NCBI GenBank assembly: GCA_000708835.1
Contig: DF237218.1
Location: 51,725 to 115,724, forward strand
Length of the DNA: 64,000 nucleotides
Reading direction: 5' to 3'
Source of the DNA: Klebsormidium nitens
Lineage: Eukaryota; Streptophyta; Klebsormidiophyceae; Klebsormidiales; Klebsormidiaceae
Numbering within the stretch: position 1 is the stretch's first letter; every line of letters begins with the position of its first letter. Below are positions 34,401-46,159 of the stretch, piece after piece. The position numbers and the translations under genes were made by a program. The notes beneath the pieces are model-generated. The model saw nothing but the letters and a program-made list of their open reading frames with translations, ran no database searches and was not told the origin of the DNA.

Positions 34401-36690
34401 CCACTACGCGGGAACAGGGGTGTCTAAGTGGACAGACTTACATGCCCCTTAAAGACTTGGGTCCAACGGTCTACCTGTCGCCACAGCGAGCCAAAATTTA
34501 CTTCTTCAAGCCCGACACGCGCTTACCAGACCCACCGACGAACACCCAGTCGCACAAGCGATAGGCTAGAAAGGATAATCTTATTGTGCAGATTACAGCA
34601 GCAGCCACAACACATGAAGGACCGAAGAGTAGTTTTTGGCCGTGTAGGGTAATGTTATGCCCGAGCGTGCAGAAAAGGCATTCATTTGACCGAGGCGGAC
34701 GCACAACAAAGTCTTTAACAACACCGAGCCCGGTTGTCCAGATTGAGTGGTATGAGCGGAAGGAAGGATCTAGCTGGCACATCAACGTCGCAAAGCATCA
34801 AGATAAAGCGTCAACGCAAAGCTCAGTCGCGAATCCATGCAGTCTGCACGCTGGTTTTACCTTGATTGGCAAGTCAAACAGCTTCGATCAAACCCACGTT
34901 CTTACTGCACTCGCGATGTCAAAGCCGGGCAGCAAAGCGTGACACAATTTTATGGGAATCCCAGCTCTTCCTTTGGCAGTGGTCCCGTCCTCAAATAGAT
35001 GCTTCGTGTGACAAATGCTTGCAGAATCTGGACTTTATTCCAGGCCCAGGTCCTTTGAACACCACTTCTTGAATCAGAGTCTAGGAACAGCAAGGCTCGG
35101 GTCAATAAAAACTTTTCAGGGCTTCTCCTAAAAGTACGTTGAAACATCAATACGTGCGACTCGTACCGGACCGGTGTCTCAGGTATTACAAAGTACGATT
35201 CGGGGTCAGAAAAGAATTCGATCTTCTAAAAGCCCACGCCAACAACGGGGCAGCCAGAATAAGCTATTGAGAAAAGTGAGTCAGCGCCAATCAACTAGCA
35301 TGCTACGAATAGGGCTTAAGAGCCATCTTTGTTTGGCCAGGAAGCGACGTTCTTCGAACCATTGTGTATCCGCTCCTTGTGATGGCCGCACTCTTTGAGA
35401 CAGACTCGGACTGGTCGCTCAGAAACACAACGAGCGTTTGCAGACTGGTCATGAGGTGCTCGCGCTTGTAAAAAGCATACAATGGAAGCCTGTTGCATCC
35501 ATCGGAAAGCTCCAAGCGTGCCCGAAAAATGTAATCTGCCCGAGCATTGATTCGAAGCATTCTTCAGGAAGAAGGATCCAGTCAAGCAGTCCGCGCTCAA
35601 AGGCATAATCCTCACCCGGTCCATTATCAGTGATTCCCCGGCGGCCTCTCGTAAGCCGGGCAGCGGTCGCTGTTGCAGGCGTCACTCCCCGAGCCACTCC
35701 TCAGAAACGACCCAGTTGGTGACGGGTGCTACATCCGAAACGGTTATGCACTAAGACTGCGCGCGTCTGCAACGTACTTCGAGTCAGAATGCTTTTTGTG
35801 CACGAAGTCAATGCAGGCTATTTCTTGGAAAACGCTTCTTAAGGGATCAACTGGACCTCTTTGCACGTAACACGGGATCTGGAGAAAGGTAGGTATGTTC
35901 TGAAAATAGGCGCAATGGCGACTCGACTCCTGTCTTCCGACCACGTGTACAGCATCATCCGACGCGGATCCTCTCGTGGTGAAGCCTTCACCAAAGGAAT
36001 GGGCGCTCATCATTGCCTCGAATGTTCAAAGAGCACATCACAGACCAGAAGACGATTGAGCCGGTCCTAGCAGCACCACAGGCTACTTGGCGCGGTGACA
36101 CCAGGACAGCAATCAGGGAATGCTCGAAGAGATTGGCATTTATGCCAACTCCCGATCACTGGAAACGCAAGCTAGTTCTAAAGGATTTTGTTGTCTTTCC
36201 TTTGAGTGGTACTTTTGGATATGGAGACCAAGAATCGTACACAGGAACGTTGACTTTTCCTGGACGCGCCACCATGGAAGCGCCCACAAACAAACGAGCA
36301 GAGGCAATCATTGATTTGGTCTGCATTGATCAACGCACTCTGACGGCAGAACATCAGCTAGTACCTGCGGCGTCCTTGCCTCGTGAAAGACTCGGTCAAG
36401 CATTCCCAGTGATGGAGTAAACGTCGGCAGACTTGCAATTCCGGCGCTGGAGTGAAAGAAAAGAAACTGCGAGAGATCGGCCCCAACATCCTGAGTTGCG
36501 GTTTCGCGTCTGACTGGGCCGGAACATTTCATGCGCGCTGGTATGGCACCCTCGCGAACGTAAACATACTCGAGATGCTCATTTCCAAGCTGATTTGGCT
36601 GGCAATCATGGTTCAACAAATGCCAGCGCTGCAGGCAGTGCAGATTCCATTGCCCGTTTTACACGCCAATCTTACGTGAGAAACGGCCGA
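31480..36690 (+). mobile_element. Ty1/copia-like retrotransposon relic, copy 2
   Basis: At 31580-31735 the frame reads WWICRHV, then, after a one-base shift, VQGTGEGGVFVKTFHVTKM and KGVRHSLL. This resembles the copia protease region, where GxGxV and a G-x-x-H/N-LLSV box follow the Asp-Ser-Gly site; the DSG itself is missing. At 32220-32260, MLKEVHVDTCPFK resembles the start of the copia integrase (LELVHxDxCGP). At 36495-36545, GFASDWAGTFHARW resembles the RNase H box (GYxDxDWAGD). Blocks around 35.25-36.02 kb match relic copy 1. The element is long dead and probably nested or rearranged. Nothing else is recognised within it. Confidence -1.
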
Positions 36691-38639
36691 AGTGGCATAC
36701 AAGATGCACCTGTCATTCAAACAATGTGAGAACTTAGGAGTGTGCTGAAACACCTGTACATGGATACAGACTTGGCTAAAGCAGATTGCAAGTAGCTCGG
36801 ACATAATCTTCATAACCTGAACGCGGCATTTCTAAAGACCGCGTCAAACACAACCCTATATTGAAATAAGTTGCAATCAAGAAAGACCAAGCACGTGAGC
36901 GCACGAAGACGCCTGGAACAGGGAAGAGCTAGATTCTAGTACGCTGCGCCCAAAGGAACGGTGTATTTGAAGTTTGCCCACCATCCTTCTCGAAAACAGA
37001 CCCGAAACCGACACAAGGCCCGTCCAGCAACCAAATTTTGTCCGCCGGTTGCAAAGCCGGTTTTAAGCCCGATTTCGAACAGGTAAACTTGATCATGCGC
37101 GTGAGCACTCTGATAGCGTCGACGGCGGAACAGAAGCAATCTGCAATTACAGACTTCGGAAGTCTTCACTGCCATGTCAGAGGCCGTCCGTGTGGAGTAC
37201 CATCTCAGGACCTCAATCGACATATGCATTTATTCCCAGTGCGTTGTATGTCAAGCTTGAAAGGAAAAGCGTCAGCCCTGACATAAACAACAATCGAGAT
37301 CGAGATAATTGCACTGTCTGAGATAAAGACTAGGGAAGTACAAGCCAAATGCAAAGAGTATTTGACGATTGGACAGGCCTCCGCATGTCCTTGATTGGCC
37401 GGCATATGTCGAGCCGTTGACGTTGCATCCGATCCAGAAGGACTACGCCACAATCCTCGCCGACAGGTGCCGAAACAGAAAACCGTTCGGTAAAGGCATA
37501 AACCAGTACGTTGCAGAAGTCGACCAAGGATTTGTTCCTCTTAAGCGAGTAAACTGCGAGAAAGGCGAGTGCTGCAGTCAAAGCTCGTGCGGAAACCTAT
37601 ATGTTTGAAGAAAAGTGAATTGCAGAAGATAAGGCAGCGCTCGTGGGCCACAGATGAGCGGCTGCAGGACGCAGAAAACAATTCTGCCAAGCAGAATCTG
37701 CGCTTTCTTCATTGCCACAACTACAGGTGGTCCCAATTCGTCAAGCGGGCTTCGCTTCATCGGTTGCGCTCTCAACGGCAGGCTCTCTAGAACCTTCCCA
37801 GAGAAGTAAGGCAGCGTTGACTACTTCGGGGCATAAGTACGAACGTTGTTAGCCACAGGACGTGCAAGACGGGTTTGCCTTAAACATACACATTCTGTCC
37901 CACTTTGAGCCGTCCCGTCGGGCGGCTGTCTTTTGGAAGAGAAAGTGAAAGGTTGAGACCGAGTTGCGGGCGAACATGCTCGAGAGCCGTGGCAGAGCGT
38001 CTGTGACGCAAAGCTGGCTTGCGGTGAGTGGTCACCGCAGAGCATTCCTTAGCAACCTTGCCCCGCAATCACAACTTGCTACACAGACCTCATCTTTGTT
38101 CAAGGTTCAAGGCGGAGGTCTCGTAGGAACTACATGCAAGAGCCGCCAGGGGTAAAGGCATCAACCATAAAAAGTTTTTAAGTTGAAAAGTAACTCAAGG
38201 CTCGAGCCTTGACTTCAGGTGCTTCACCAATCATTTCGGTCCGGTTCAAACATTCGGCGAGTCAATCGAGCACAGCTCTCACAAAAATTGCTGACAAAAC
38301 GAAGTTGAAGATTTAAGATTCGAACCGAGAAGCTGCTGTTAAAAGGTGCGGGGGCAAACCACGATATGGTCGGCACTTGCACCTGACATTTACTGCTTTT
38401 TAAGTGGCCCCTCTCTTCTACTCTGGACCAGCCCTTTGAGGATAGGAACGTTGCAAAAACGGTTGGAGAACTTGAGTGCGAAGGGCATCAGCCAGTATCG
38501 CCATATATGTGGCGTCAGAGATAAGCGTTCTGACAGTCTGCTCGCAGAAAGGACAACTCCCTTTATGGCCGGATATTTTTTGCATGTTTCTGTTCTGCCG
38601 GAGTTTCATGATCCAGCGCATAGCTCAGGTTTCAAAAAG

Positions 38640-38755
38640 ACCTAGGCGAGGTGGCACAGCAGTGCATTGTCGAGAACCCCATCAACATCTGCGTAGACTC
38701 CCAATACGTTTTCAAGAGAACTGACGTTGCCCATAAATCGGACAGCGGCAGCTGA
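38640..38755 (+). mobile_element. Fragment resembling the copia RNase H end
   Basis: The plus-strand frame gives ENPINICVDSQYVFKRTDVA and then HKSD, resembling the RNase H tail of copia elements (P-I-x-I-x-x-D-N/S-Q-x-A, then N-x-V-x-H). The frame is short and isolated. A third degraded copy of the same element class is plausible. Between 36.7 and 39.6 kb I see nothing else. Confidence -1.
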
Positions 38756-39711
38756 AACCTCAGATCTGAAAATGGCAGACAAAGGACGAGCATGCGGAAT
38801 CTAAGTCTGAGAAGAAGGGCAGGAGCTAATGAAAAAGCATGCTCCAAAACAGGGCTCACAAACCGGCCCTCTTGCGAAGGATGCGAGGCGAATTGAATAG
38901 GGCCAAACTAAGTGTTAGTGATCATCCCATAAATTCCAGATAGTACAAAGCAGACTCGTTGCGTGGCTGAAGTTTTTGAGCTACTTGGTGTTGGAGGCAG
39001 TCGTTGAACCGTCAAGATCCGTGCTTCAAAAGCAGGAGGAAGAGACTGAAGAAAGGAGGGCCAACATTGCAGATATCAGTGTCCAGATCTGCCGAGGTCC
39101 ATGCAAATGAATTGCCCAGAAGTAATCGAACTTCCGCTCACCCGAATCCATTTCATGCGTTGTTCCCGTCAGCCTTTCAATCTCGACCAGGCCAGCGCTC
39201 GATTCCTTTCAAGTTGCGGACCCCGCGCCACCACCCTCGAGCGACAGCCAAGACCCTGCAGCGGGCAAATCTGGATAAGTCTCAGCTAGTGTTCCATTTC
39301 AAGCGTCCAGTTGGCGAAGGAAAACGCTTGCTGCACTGATTGCTAAAGCGACTACCCAAGACCCATGCCACGCGAGGGAGCTCCAGGAGACTCCAAAAGT
39401 TCCTTCAATCAGGACAATGCCCGCTTTCTGTTGTCGATCAATCCTTTGATGAGATTGGTGGGTAGAGAACATGGATACTTTGTTCCTGATCTGTAATTTT
39501 GCACTATTTGCTTCTTGAACTCTCAGGATCAGTCCACCGAACGCACGCCCTGCGACGCAGCCCCATAGGGATTCAATCTGCGGAGCTCATCTGCTCCCTC
39601 TTAGCTTACAAGTGGGTGTCTCACTTCCATAGCAGAGCGCAGCCACGATTATCAGGTTCTTTAAACCGTCAGCGTGAGACCACAGGACCATGATGAAACG
39701 GAGACTCATAC

Positions 39712-40665
39712 CTTCTGTCCACAACTTAGTCTCAGGTCTGTATAATGCTGAAGCAGATGTTTGAACCACACCATGCGACACCGTGTCAAACAATTTGGAA
39801 AGAGCGTCTAGAAGAGTAGGATTAAGAAGGCTTACCAGTTGCATACTATCCGACAGCAGGCCGTCCCCCTAGCATGTCCATTCTGAAGACACCCAAGCCC
39901 GATGCACCGTGAAAGAACTTGGCGCCAAACCCCAGATCCTGCCAAGAAAGGTCACAAGCTCAGATGACCTGCTGCCTACATTGGTTACAATTGAGAAGAG
40001 AACTGCAGGCGCTCTTGGCTGAGCTGAAAACTTGTGAGTGTGCAGAAGACACTCTGCAGCTGAGCAGCTGGAGCTTGCAGTCAAGTCCAACTGTTGCGAA
40101 GACCACCTACTTCAGCCATATATACGGCTCTCAATGACTAAAGAAGAAGCATTGGTGATATCGACTTTGCAGGCTGGTTCGCCTTTCTGTTCCGCGCTTG
40201 GCACCTCTTTGCGCACCTGCCGCTCTCAAAGACGGCCTTCTGAATTGAGACATTTATGAAGTTACTCGTTGACCACCAACACTAATATTGCAGAGGCAAA
40301 GCTGGATTTGAGACTGAGACTCAGATTCAATCCAGATTGAGCTGAAAGTTGAGATGGAAATTTCACTGGCAAATGATCCAGGCACTCCCGTTACTCATGC
40401 AGTTTCCAGGACAAATATCTATGAAAGTGGTCATTGAGCAGAGACTTTGATTGGAACTACCATTGTCCCTGAATGAATCTGAGCAATATACTATATAGTA
40501 AGGTAAAGCAAAGAGCAGGTACTCGATGCTTTTCATCTGACCACCCCCACCCAAAAGAACCAGCTGCTTTGAACCGTCAAGCGGAGCAGAGGTTCTGGCA
40601 GCTGTATTGACTGACCGGCCACACAAATTTTTGAATATACACCACGTAGGAAGGCTCTCTTTGTT
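39712..40665 (-). other. Possible exons of an unrecognised split gene
   Basis: Three minus-strand stretches have coding-like composition and splice-like borders. At 40665-40523 the frame gives NKESLPTWCIFKNLCGRS and then QLVLLGGGGQMKSIE, with acceptor CTTCTCAG and donor GA|GTACCT. At 40239-40217 there is a possible micro-exon KAVFESG. At 39868-39712 it gives GDGLLSDSMQLVSLLNPTLL and then DALSKLFDTV, with acceptor TGCTAG and donor GAAG|GTATGA. I do not recognise the protein, and joining phases could not be fixed. They may be exons of a real gene upstream of the F-box cluster, a gene relic, or chance. A GC-rich NotI-like island at 41150-41215 could be its promoter. Confidence -1.
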
Positions 40666-41460
40666 CTGAGAAGTGGAGAGCGGCAGCGTACTCAATGACT
40701 GGAAAACCTGTCACCATGTAGGACTGATGTCAGCAATGCTAGGTCCTGAGCTACTTTTGGGACAAATCAAAATAAAAAAGATTGATGCGGCAGAAAACAC
40801 AATCTCTCAACCACCATGCCGCCTACTCACCAGATTCTTTGATCAGAGCTCAAACAATCCCCACAGTCCATCTGCGCCCTACGCAGCGCTGCTCGCATTA
40901 TCTTCAAAAAGCAGCTTGCAATGGGCTTGCAATGCTGCCTTAAAACCTGCACAAAGTTGCAATGCTGTTGAAGCTGCAAGCTTTCTTGAAATGGAGTCAA
41001 GCTCAGCTGCAGGCAGCGTCCTTGGACCTTGCCAATGCCATACTCAACGCCTGCCAGCAGCCTTCGGAAATGCAAAGAAAAACCAAACAAAAAAAACGAA
41101 TCAAATAGATACAACAGCTAGAACCTTCTATAAACCCCGGCCAAATTGCTCCGCGCGGCCGCCTCGAAGGCGGGTGCGCGGCCGCGTAGCGCGCATAAGC
41201 GGGCGGCCGCGATCGGACTTCACTTCTGCCGCGCGCGTTCATTCACCCGGTACTAAACCATCCCTGAACTTTGATGAATCAATATCCAGGTAAATGATAG
41301 TCTACTGTAGTAGCTGGCCGCCGCAGCACCAACGGGTCGACGAGTTCACAGCGTCACAGCAACACTCAAAGCGACAGGTCCACAAGCAACGTATCGAACG
41401 TACACGGTCTGAAGCTGCAATTTGTATGTAACTGGGCGCCATGCTCTTTGAAAGAACGAA

Positions 41461-41558
41461 CAAAGACGTCGGATGGGGCCGACGTCTTTGACTGGTCGTA
41501 CCGATTCACAATGTGCAGCGCCGTTGTGTAGGCGCGCGCCTGTGCGCGGCGCCTACAC
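41461..41558. repeat. Two adjacent GC-rich hairpins
   Basis: The first has a perfect 12-bp stem (41461-41472, CAAAGACGTCGG, with 41479-41490) and a 6-base loop. The second has a perfect 10-bp stem (41526-41535, GTGTAGGCGC, with 41549-41558) and a 13-base CG-rich loop. No coding sequence is seen from 41.3 to 42.1 kb apart from these and the long palindrome. Confidence -1.
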
Positions 41559-41846
41559 TGTGTTTACAATCCACCCTTTTGTGACTTTGACACGGCGATC
41601 GTACATATTTTCGAAATCATGAATGCGTGCACTGCAGTGGCACTGAGCGACTTGCAAGGCCAGTACTTGGAGGAACGGGAGAAAGGCTGCACGAACTTTT
41701 GTGTTGATCAGTATATACGTGGTGATCAATGCATATGATCAATATGAAAGTTAATTAAGTGGCAGAGCGCAGCCAGACGACATTCAGGGCCCGGTGTTGA
41801 ACACCAGTGGACGAGACTCGGTAATACTTGTAAGAAACCATTTAAG

Positions 41847-41944
41847 AAACGTGCAATATAACCTGTTAAATGTATACTCTACTTATATACTCATAAGTGA
41901 GTATATAAGTAGAGTATACATTTAACAGGTTATATTGCACGTTT
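41847..41944. repeat. Perfect 47-bp inverted repeat with 4-base loop
   Basis: The left arm 41847-41893 and the right arm 41898-41944 are exact reverse complements, separated by TAAG. The arms are AT-rich (CTACTTATATACTCA at the tip). It sits about 160 bases beyond the 3' end of the first F-box copy. Candidates are a recent fold-back/MITE insertion or a hairpin RNA precursor. There is no open frame or poly-A tail. Confidence -1.
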
Positions 41945-42107
41945 ATACATATGTATATAAGTATTATATACATGTACTCTGTCTTACGAGTACGCCGTTT
42001 CATTGCGCTTGTCGCGAGTCATCCCCAGCGCCTCGAGCCTCTATGACTAGCCGCTCCTCGCCAGTGCATCTCAGGTTTACCCTGACCATTTCTCCACTCC
42101 TCAAGAT

Positions 42108-43423
42108 TCAATCTTTCAAATCCATTAAGAAAACCCATGCACGGCTGGCTTCGGGCCGTCCATCAACTATAAAGCTAGCGTTAACCTCGTCATTCTTTTT
42201 GGCTTGGCTGCCTGAGTGGCAAGCTGGATCGTTTCGAAGTACTCCGGTCAGATGTATCCACCTCTCCAGGCCACAAAGGAAGCTATTTGGCGGGCCACGA
42301 TGTATACCAGCTTCACAAGGAAGGTTCTTCACCGCGCAGCTGGGTTTGTGAATCTCGAATTTCCTTCGCGAGATGAGCAGACTTTCCTCCGTGTACGGAC
42401 AATTTTGAGCGCCGCAATGGTGAGACAGCTTTGCAAAGACTTGAATGGAAATGTTATCATCTCCCAAGGGGAAATCAGAGCATTTGTCGTGCCCGCATCT
42501 ACTGAATCCTCGCCGAAGCTCCTCCTCCGCTTCGTGTAGAGGAACGAGCGGATGAAGCCAAATGCCCACCGCAGACTGCAAATGGCTTCCGTGATACCAT
42601 GTTGAACGAATCCCAACATCAGGATCACAAACCCCAAAAGCGACTGGTCTCCCACGCAATCTAAACAGGACTAGGTATATAGAATGCGTGGAAGGAGAAC
42701 GTGGACCAAATTCGCACGTTTCGGACCCTCCCAAGCTTTAGTACCCTGTCGACAGCGCGCGGGGCCCGGGTCGGTGATTCCGGGGCTAAAGTTCGTACCC
42801 AGTACAGTGTACCTGAACCGCTAACCGCTGTGGTCTGTGGGAGGCACCGGGGATCGAGTGCTGGTCCCCTGCTGGCCCCAGTGCAGCCGGAAGGAGCTAC
42901 ATACTTTGCGCGGTCCTGGGTACAAACCGGTGGGGGTCTCAAAAAGTCCGAATTTGGTCCACGTTCTCCTTCCACGGGTTCTGACGTAGTTCCCCTCGAC
43001 CGCGAAGCTGTGGTTGCAACCGAGACTTTCCGCGAAGGAAATCGTTTGTTCAGACGGTCGCTCTTCAGACCCTCTTCTTTCAAGTGTTTGTTCATACAGC
43101 TTTTGTTCAGATCCCGCTGACTTCTGATCCACCCTCAACCATCTGGCTGCCAAAAGGCGCCTGTGCCCACCTAAGAGCTCGATCTCTTCCTCCAGATCAG
43201 TAAATAATACCCCGAGCTTGAAACGATACTCTGTAGCAATGGGTGCATAGAAGGCTGACTTCGAGACCTCAGGCGCCTCTTAGATACATGCTGCGGACTC
43301 AAGGGCCTTGCACGCACAGAGTGCGCGCACAAACGAGGGCGGGTCCTGGCAAGCAAGCTTGTAGACAACGATGGAAAGGATCTCGCTCGGAAGGTCCTGC
43401 AAAACCTTAGCGCCACGCTCCAT
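42108..43423 (-). pseudogene. F-box gene copy broken by stop codon and MITE (subfamily A)
   Basis: It starts MERGAKVLQDLPSEILSIVV and continues as an F-box closely similar to the intact paralogue at 44946-45950. In-frame breaks are a TAA at about residue 50 (paralogue ACSLKAPE, here ACI-stop-EAPE) and a 290-bp inverted-repeat element at 42687-42976. Beyond the insertion the frame reads open again (FRLRGRPVAFGV through SRAWVFLMDLKD, stop at 42108). The long open downstream half means disablement is recent or that a fragment is still transcribed. It carries the upstream GC box shared with its paralogues. No intron is evident. Its 3' flank also resembles that of the paralogue. Confidence -1.
42687..42976. 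mobile_element. MITE with exact 28-bp terminal inverted repeats inside an F-box gene
   Basis: The arms 42687-42714 and 42949-42976 are exact reverse complements beginning CGTGGAAGGAGAACGTGG, with imperfect pairing extending to about 48 bases. The interior is GC-rich and non-coding. It interrupts homology to the intact paralogue at the VEG-N-LVRLRGRPVA point. A short ACTA/ACCTA-like repeat at the borders may be a target duplication but is not certain. Confidence -1.
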
Positions 43424-43590
43424 CCCTCTAGAACCGAAAAGGCGCCTTGTTGCTTGTTCAACTTTTATATTGGACTTGGACTAGCAAAACAAAAGCGCGG
43501 CGAAGTTAAGCGCGTGGCCAGCGCGGCGGCCGGGCCCGCCGCGCTCTGACAAACCCTCCGTAACCCCCGCGTGACTTATTCGACCGGGCT

Positions 43591-43604
43591 GTCACGCGGC
43601 CGCC
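43591..43604 (-). promoter_or_regulatory. Shared upstream CACGCGGCCGC box, F-box copy 1
   Basis: GTCACGCGGCCGCC lies 168 bases upstream of the ATG at 43423. A related box occurs 92-190 bases upstream of all five F-box copies. The preceding TCGACCGGGCTG matches the TCGACCGGGTTG before copy 2. The regulatory role is inferred from conservation alone. Confidence -1.
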
Positions 43605-43639
43605 CTTCGAGGAAGCTTCCGATCGCCACGCGGCCGGCC

Positions 43640-44940
43640 GGGCAGAGTGGGGCCACTGGCAAAACGTGGCCACACACGGGAAAAGCAGAACCCTTCGCTC
43701 AACGGCCAGCTCGCGGTCGTTTGTTCGCTAGAAGAGGTTGCGGAGGGTGCAAGTGAAGTCTCGGCCGCTGGGCCATACGCCCACGCAACCGCTTTGGTCA
43801 GCAATTTACTCATGTCGTGGGGCGGATCATCAAGTACCACTTTTTCGAGATTGATACCATTGGTTGCGGAATCATGACTGTTGCATACTTTAATGTTAGC
43901 TGATGTCCATATTGATTAATTATCCCTTAATTGGCATCGGACGACCGCGTGCGGGGTGTCCAGTAGTCGCTTCTTGCAGGATACTCTACCAAAGAAGTCT
44001 TGAGAGGCAGACGGACCGGCTACTCGCACTTTAGTCAGCAACTTGACTTACCTAATACTGTAATGTCTCCGATCGGAATAAATCTGCCATCGACGAATTT
44101 GTTGTCGAAGTTGCTACGACACAGACCTTGACCTCCTCGGTATCTGGTTTTAGTCCAATGAAAGTTTACTGTGATTTGATGACCACAGATACAAGACGAG
44201 AGAAGCCGTTCAAACCAATGACGTGATTACGTAGTCATCCTCTTTCTGTCCCTTGTGCAAAGGAAATTTAAATGAGGCGCAACTTTGAGGGATTGAAGAC
44301 AATCGGACTCCTTATTGTGCAATCTCACAATCTCAGCAACTTGAATTTTCCAAAGGCTTCCGAAAAGCACAAGTAATTTCCGCGAGACAGATGCCATGCA
44401 AGGTACGCGTCAACGGATGCGTAGAGTCCAATATGCTTGAGAAGTTTGGTCCGTCCGGCTATCACGTTTGAATGTGCACTCATTTGAGACATCGATGCCC
44501 GTCAAACTTCGATCTAGGACCAGACCGGGTTGAGAACCGTATCGAAACCCGTCTTCTGGACTGTATCTGCGGCCGTTGCTATGATGAGCTGAATGCCATT
44601 TTTTCGTCACCGTCTCCATGGGTTGCTATATGATAGCGTAACATGCAATCCCGCGGCTTGAGAAACCTTGAAGATTTCGCCGGGTGGCAATATAGCACGT
44701 AGCGAAGATAGGTGGGGAAGTGAATCAAGAACCATAAGACGAAGCGCAACAACGTGGTACAGCCGTGATGAAGAATACCGGGGACGACAATCTCCCCGAG
44801 AAAGACACTGAAACTTAAACTTGTAAAGTAGCGTCAATCCTAGACTCTACTTAAGGGAACGTAATTCCACTGCGCTTCTCACTACTCATTCTCAGCGCCT
44901 CCTCTATGCTTCGGCGCAACTTATTAGCAGTTTCTTTACT
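43640..44940. other. Intergenic between F-box copies 1 and 2
   Basis: No gene is recognised. Sequence at about 44869-44950 (CACTGCGCTTCTC... then TCAGGTCCATTAAG) is homologous to the 3' flank of copy 1 at about 42003-42130, so the 3' flank was duplicated with the gene. Confidence -1.
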
Positions 44941-44945
44941 ACTCT

Positions 44946-45950
44946 TCATTCTTTCAGGTCCATTAAGAAAAGCCATGCACGGCTGCTTTCGATCCGTCTA
45001 TCAAAAATTAAGCTTCCGGTGACTTCGTCACCTTTCTGGGCATGGCGGTGGCAAGGATCGTTTCGAAGCACTCCGGGCAGATGGATCCACTTTGTCAGGC
45101 CACAGATGAAGCTGTTTGGCGGGCTACGATGTATACCAGATTCACAAGGAAGGTCCTTCACCGCGCAGGGTTTGTGAATCTCGAATCGCCTTCGCGAGAT
45201 GAGCCGACCTTTTTCCGTGTACGAACAGTTCTTAGCACTGCAAAGGTGAGCCAGCTTCGCAAAGACCTGAATGGAGAGTTGATCATCTCCCAGGAAGAAT
45301 CTAAAGCACCTCATGTCGTGCCCGCATCTAGTAAAGCCGCGCCGAAGCTCCGTGTGTGCTTCGTCCAGAGGAACGAGCGGCTGAAGCCAAACGCCCACCG
45401 CAGGCCGCATCTGGCTTGAGTGATACCATGATGGACGAATTCCATCTTGAGGAGCATAAACCCCATAAGCGACTGGCCTCCCACGCAATCTAACGAGGAT
45501 TAGGTTCTTTCCTTCAACCAAAGAGCTTTGGTTGCAGCTGAGACAATCCCCGGACGTATCTTCTGCCAGCTTTTGTTCAGACCGTCCCTCTTCAGACCCT
45601 GTTATCTTAAGGCTTTGTTCATCCAGCTTTTGTTCAGATTCCGCCGACGTGTGATTCACCTTCGACCATCGCCCCGCTAAAAGGCACCTGTGCCCGCCCA
45701 GGTTCTTGATCTCCTCCTCCAAACCTTTGAGCCCTTCCCCGGCTACGAGAAGATTCTCTGGTCTGATTGCTGCATAGAAGATCGACTTCCATACTTCAGG
45801 CGCCTTTAGACTACATGCGGCAGACTCAAGGGCCTTGCATGCACAGAGTGCGCGCACGAAGGAAGATGGGTCCTGGCAAGCAAGCTTATGGACAACGACG
45901 GAAAGAATCTCGCTCGGAAGGTTCTGCAGACTTGTAGCGCCGCCCTCCAT
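44946..45950 (-). CDS. F-box protein, subfamily A, intact (334 aa, single exon)
   Basis: ATG at 45950, TGA at 44946. The N-terminal F-box spans about residues 8-58 (LQNLPSEILSVVVHKLACQD, then FVRALCACKALESAAC and PEVWKSIFYAAI) and would bind SKP1 in an SCF ubiquitin ligase. After a variable linker rich in SEQKL/SEE repeats comes a conserved C-terminal domain with RLRGRPVAYGVY, WLQPLVPLDEA, ELRRGFTRCGHD, SIQVFAKLAHLCSAKNCSYT, HLPGVLRNDPC and SRAWLFLMDLKE. I do not know this domain by name; its conserved Cys/His residues may bind metal or be structural. It is the only clearly intact copy of its subfamily here. No intron is needed. The start is supported by alignment with the paralogues (MERG, MEGG). 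Confidence -1.
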   Translation of the reverse strand: MEGGATSLQNLPSEILSVVVHKLACQDPSSFVRALCACKALESAACSLKAPEVWKSIFYAAIRPENLLVAGEGLKGLEEEIKNLGGHRCLLAGRWSKVNHTSAESEQKLDEQSLKITGSEEGRSEQKLAEDTSGDCLSCNQSSLVEGKNLILVRLRGRPVAYGVYAPQDGIRPSWYHSSQMRPAVGVWLQPLVPLDEAHTELRRGFTRCGHDMRCFRFFLGDDQLSIQVFAKLAHLCSAKNCSYTEKGRLISRRRFEIHKPCAVKDLPCESGIHRSPPNSFICGLTKWIHLPGVLRNDPCHRHAQKGDEVTGSLIFDRRIESSRAWLFLMDLKE

Positions 45951-46132
45951 TGCTCTTACTATTACCCCTGCATTTTTTCATCCGTCACGACTCTCGGGAG
46001 CGCGTTGCCAGCGCGCTTGTGAGTCCGGTTAAGTTTGAGGTTTGGGTTAAGTTCGCGGTTTGTGGACTGCTTAGTGACTTTCCCAAATCACCCCAAACCT
46101 GAAAGAAAGTCGATCGTTGTCGGCTCGACCGG

Positions 46133-46150
46133 GTTGCCGCGCGGGCGCCC
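46133..46150 (-). promoter_or_regulatory. Shared upstream GC box, F-box copy 2
   Basis: GTTGCCGCGCGGGCGCCC lies 183 bases upstream of the ATG at 45950, at the position matching the box of copy 1, preceded by TCGACCGG. It is a diverged form (GCGGGCGC instead of GCGGCCGC). A canonical GCGGCCGC follows at about 46271. Confidence -1.
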
Positions 46151-46159
46151 TCCAGGCTC

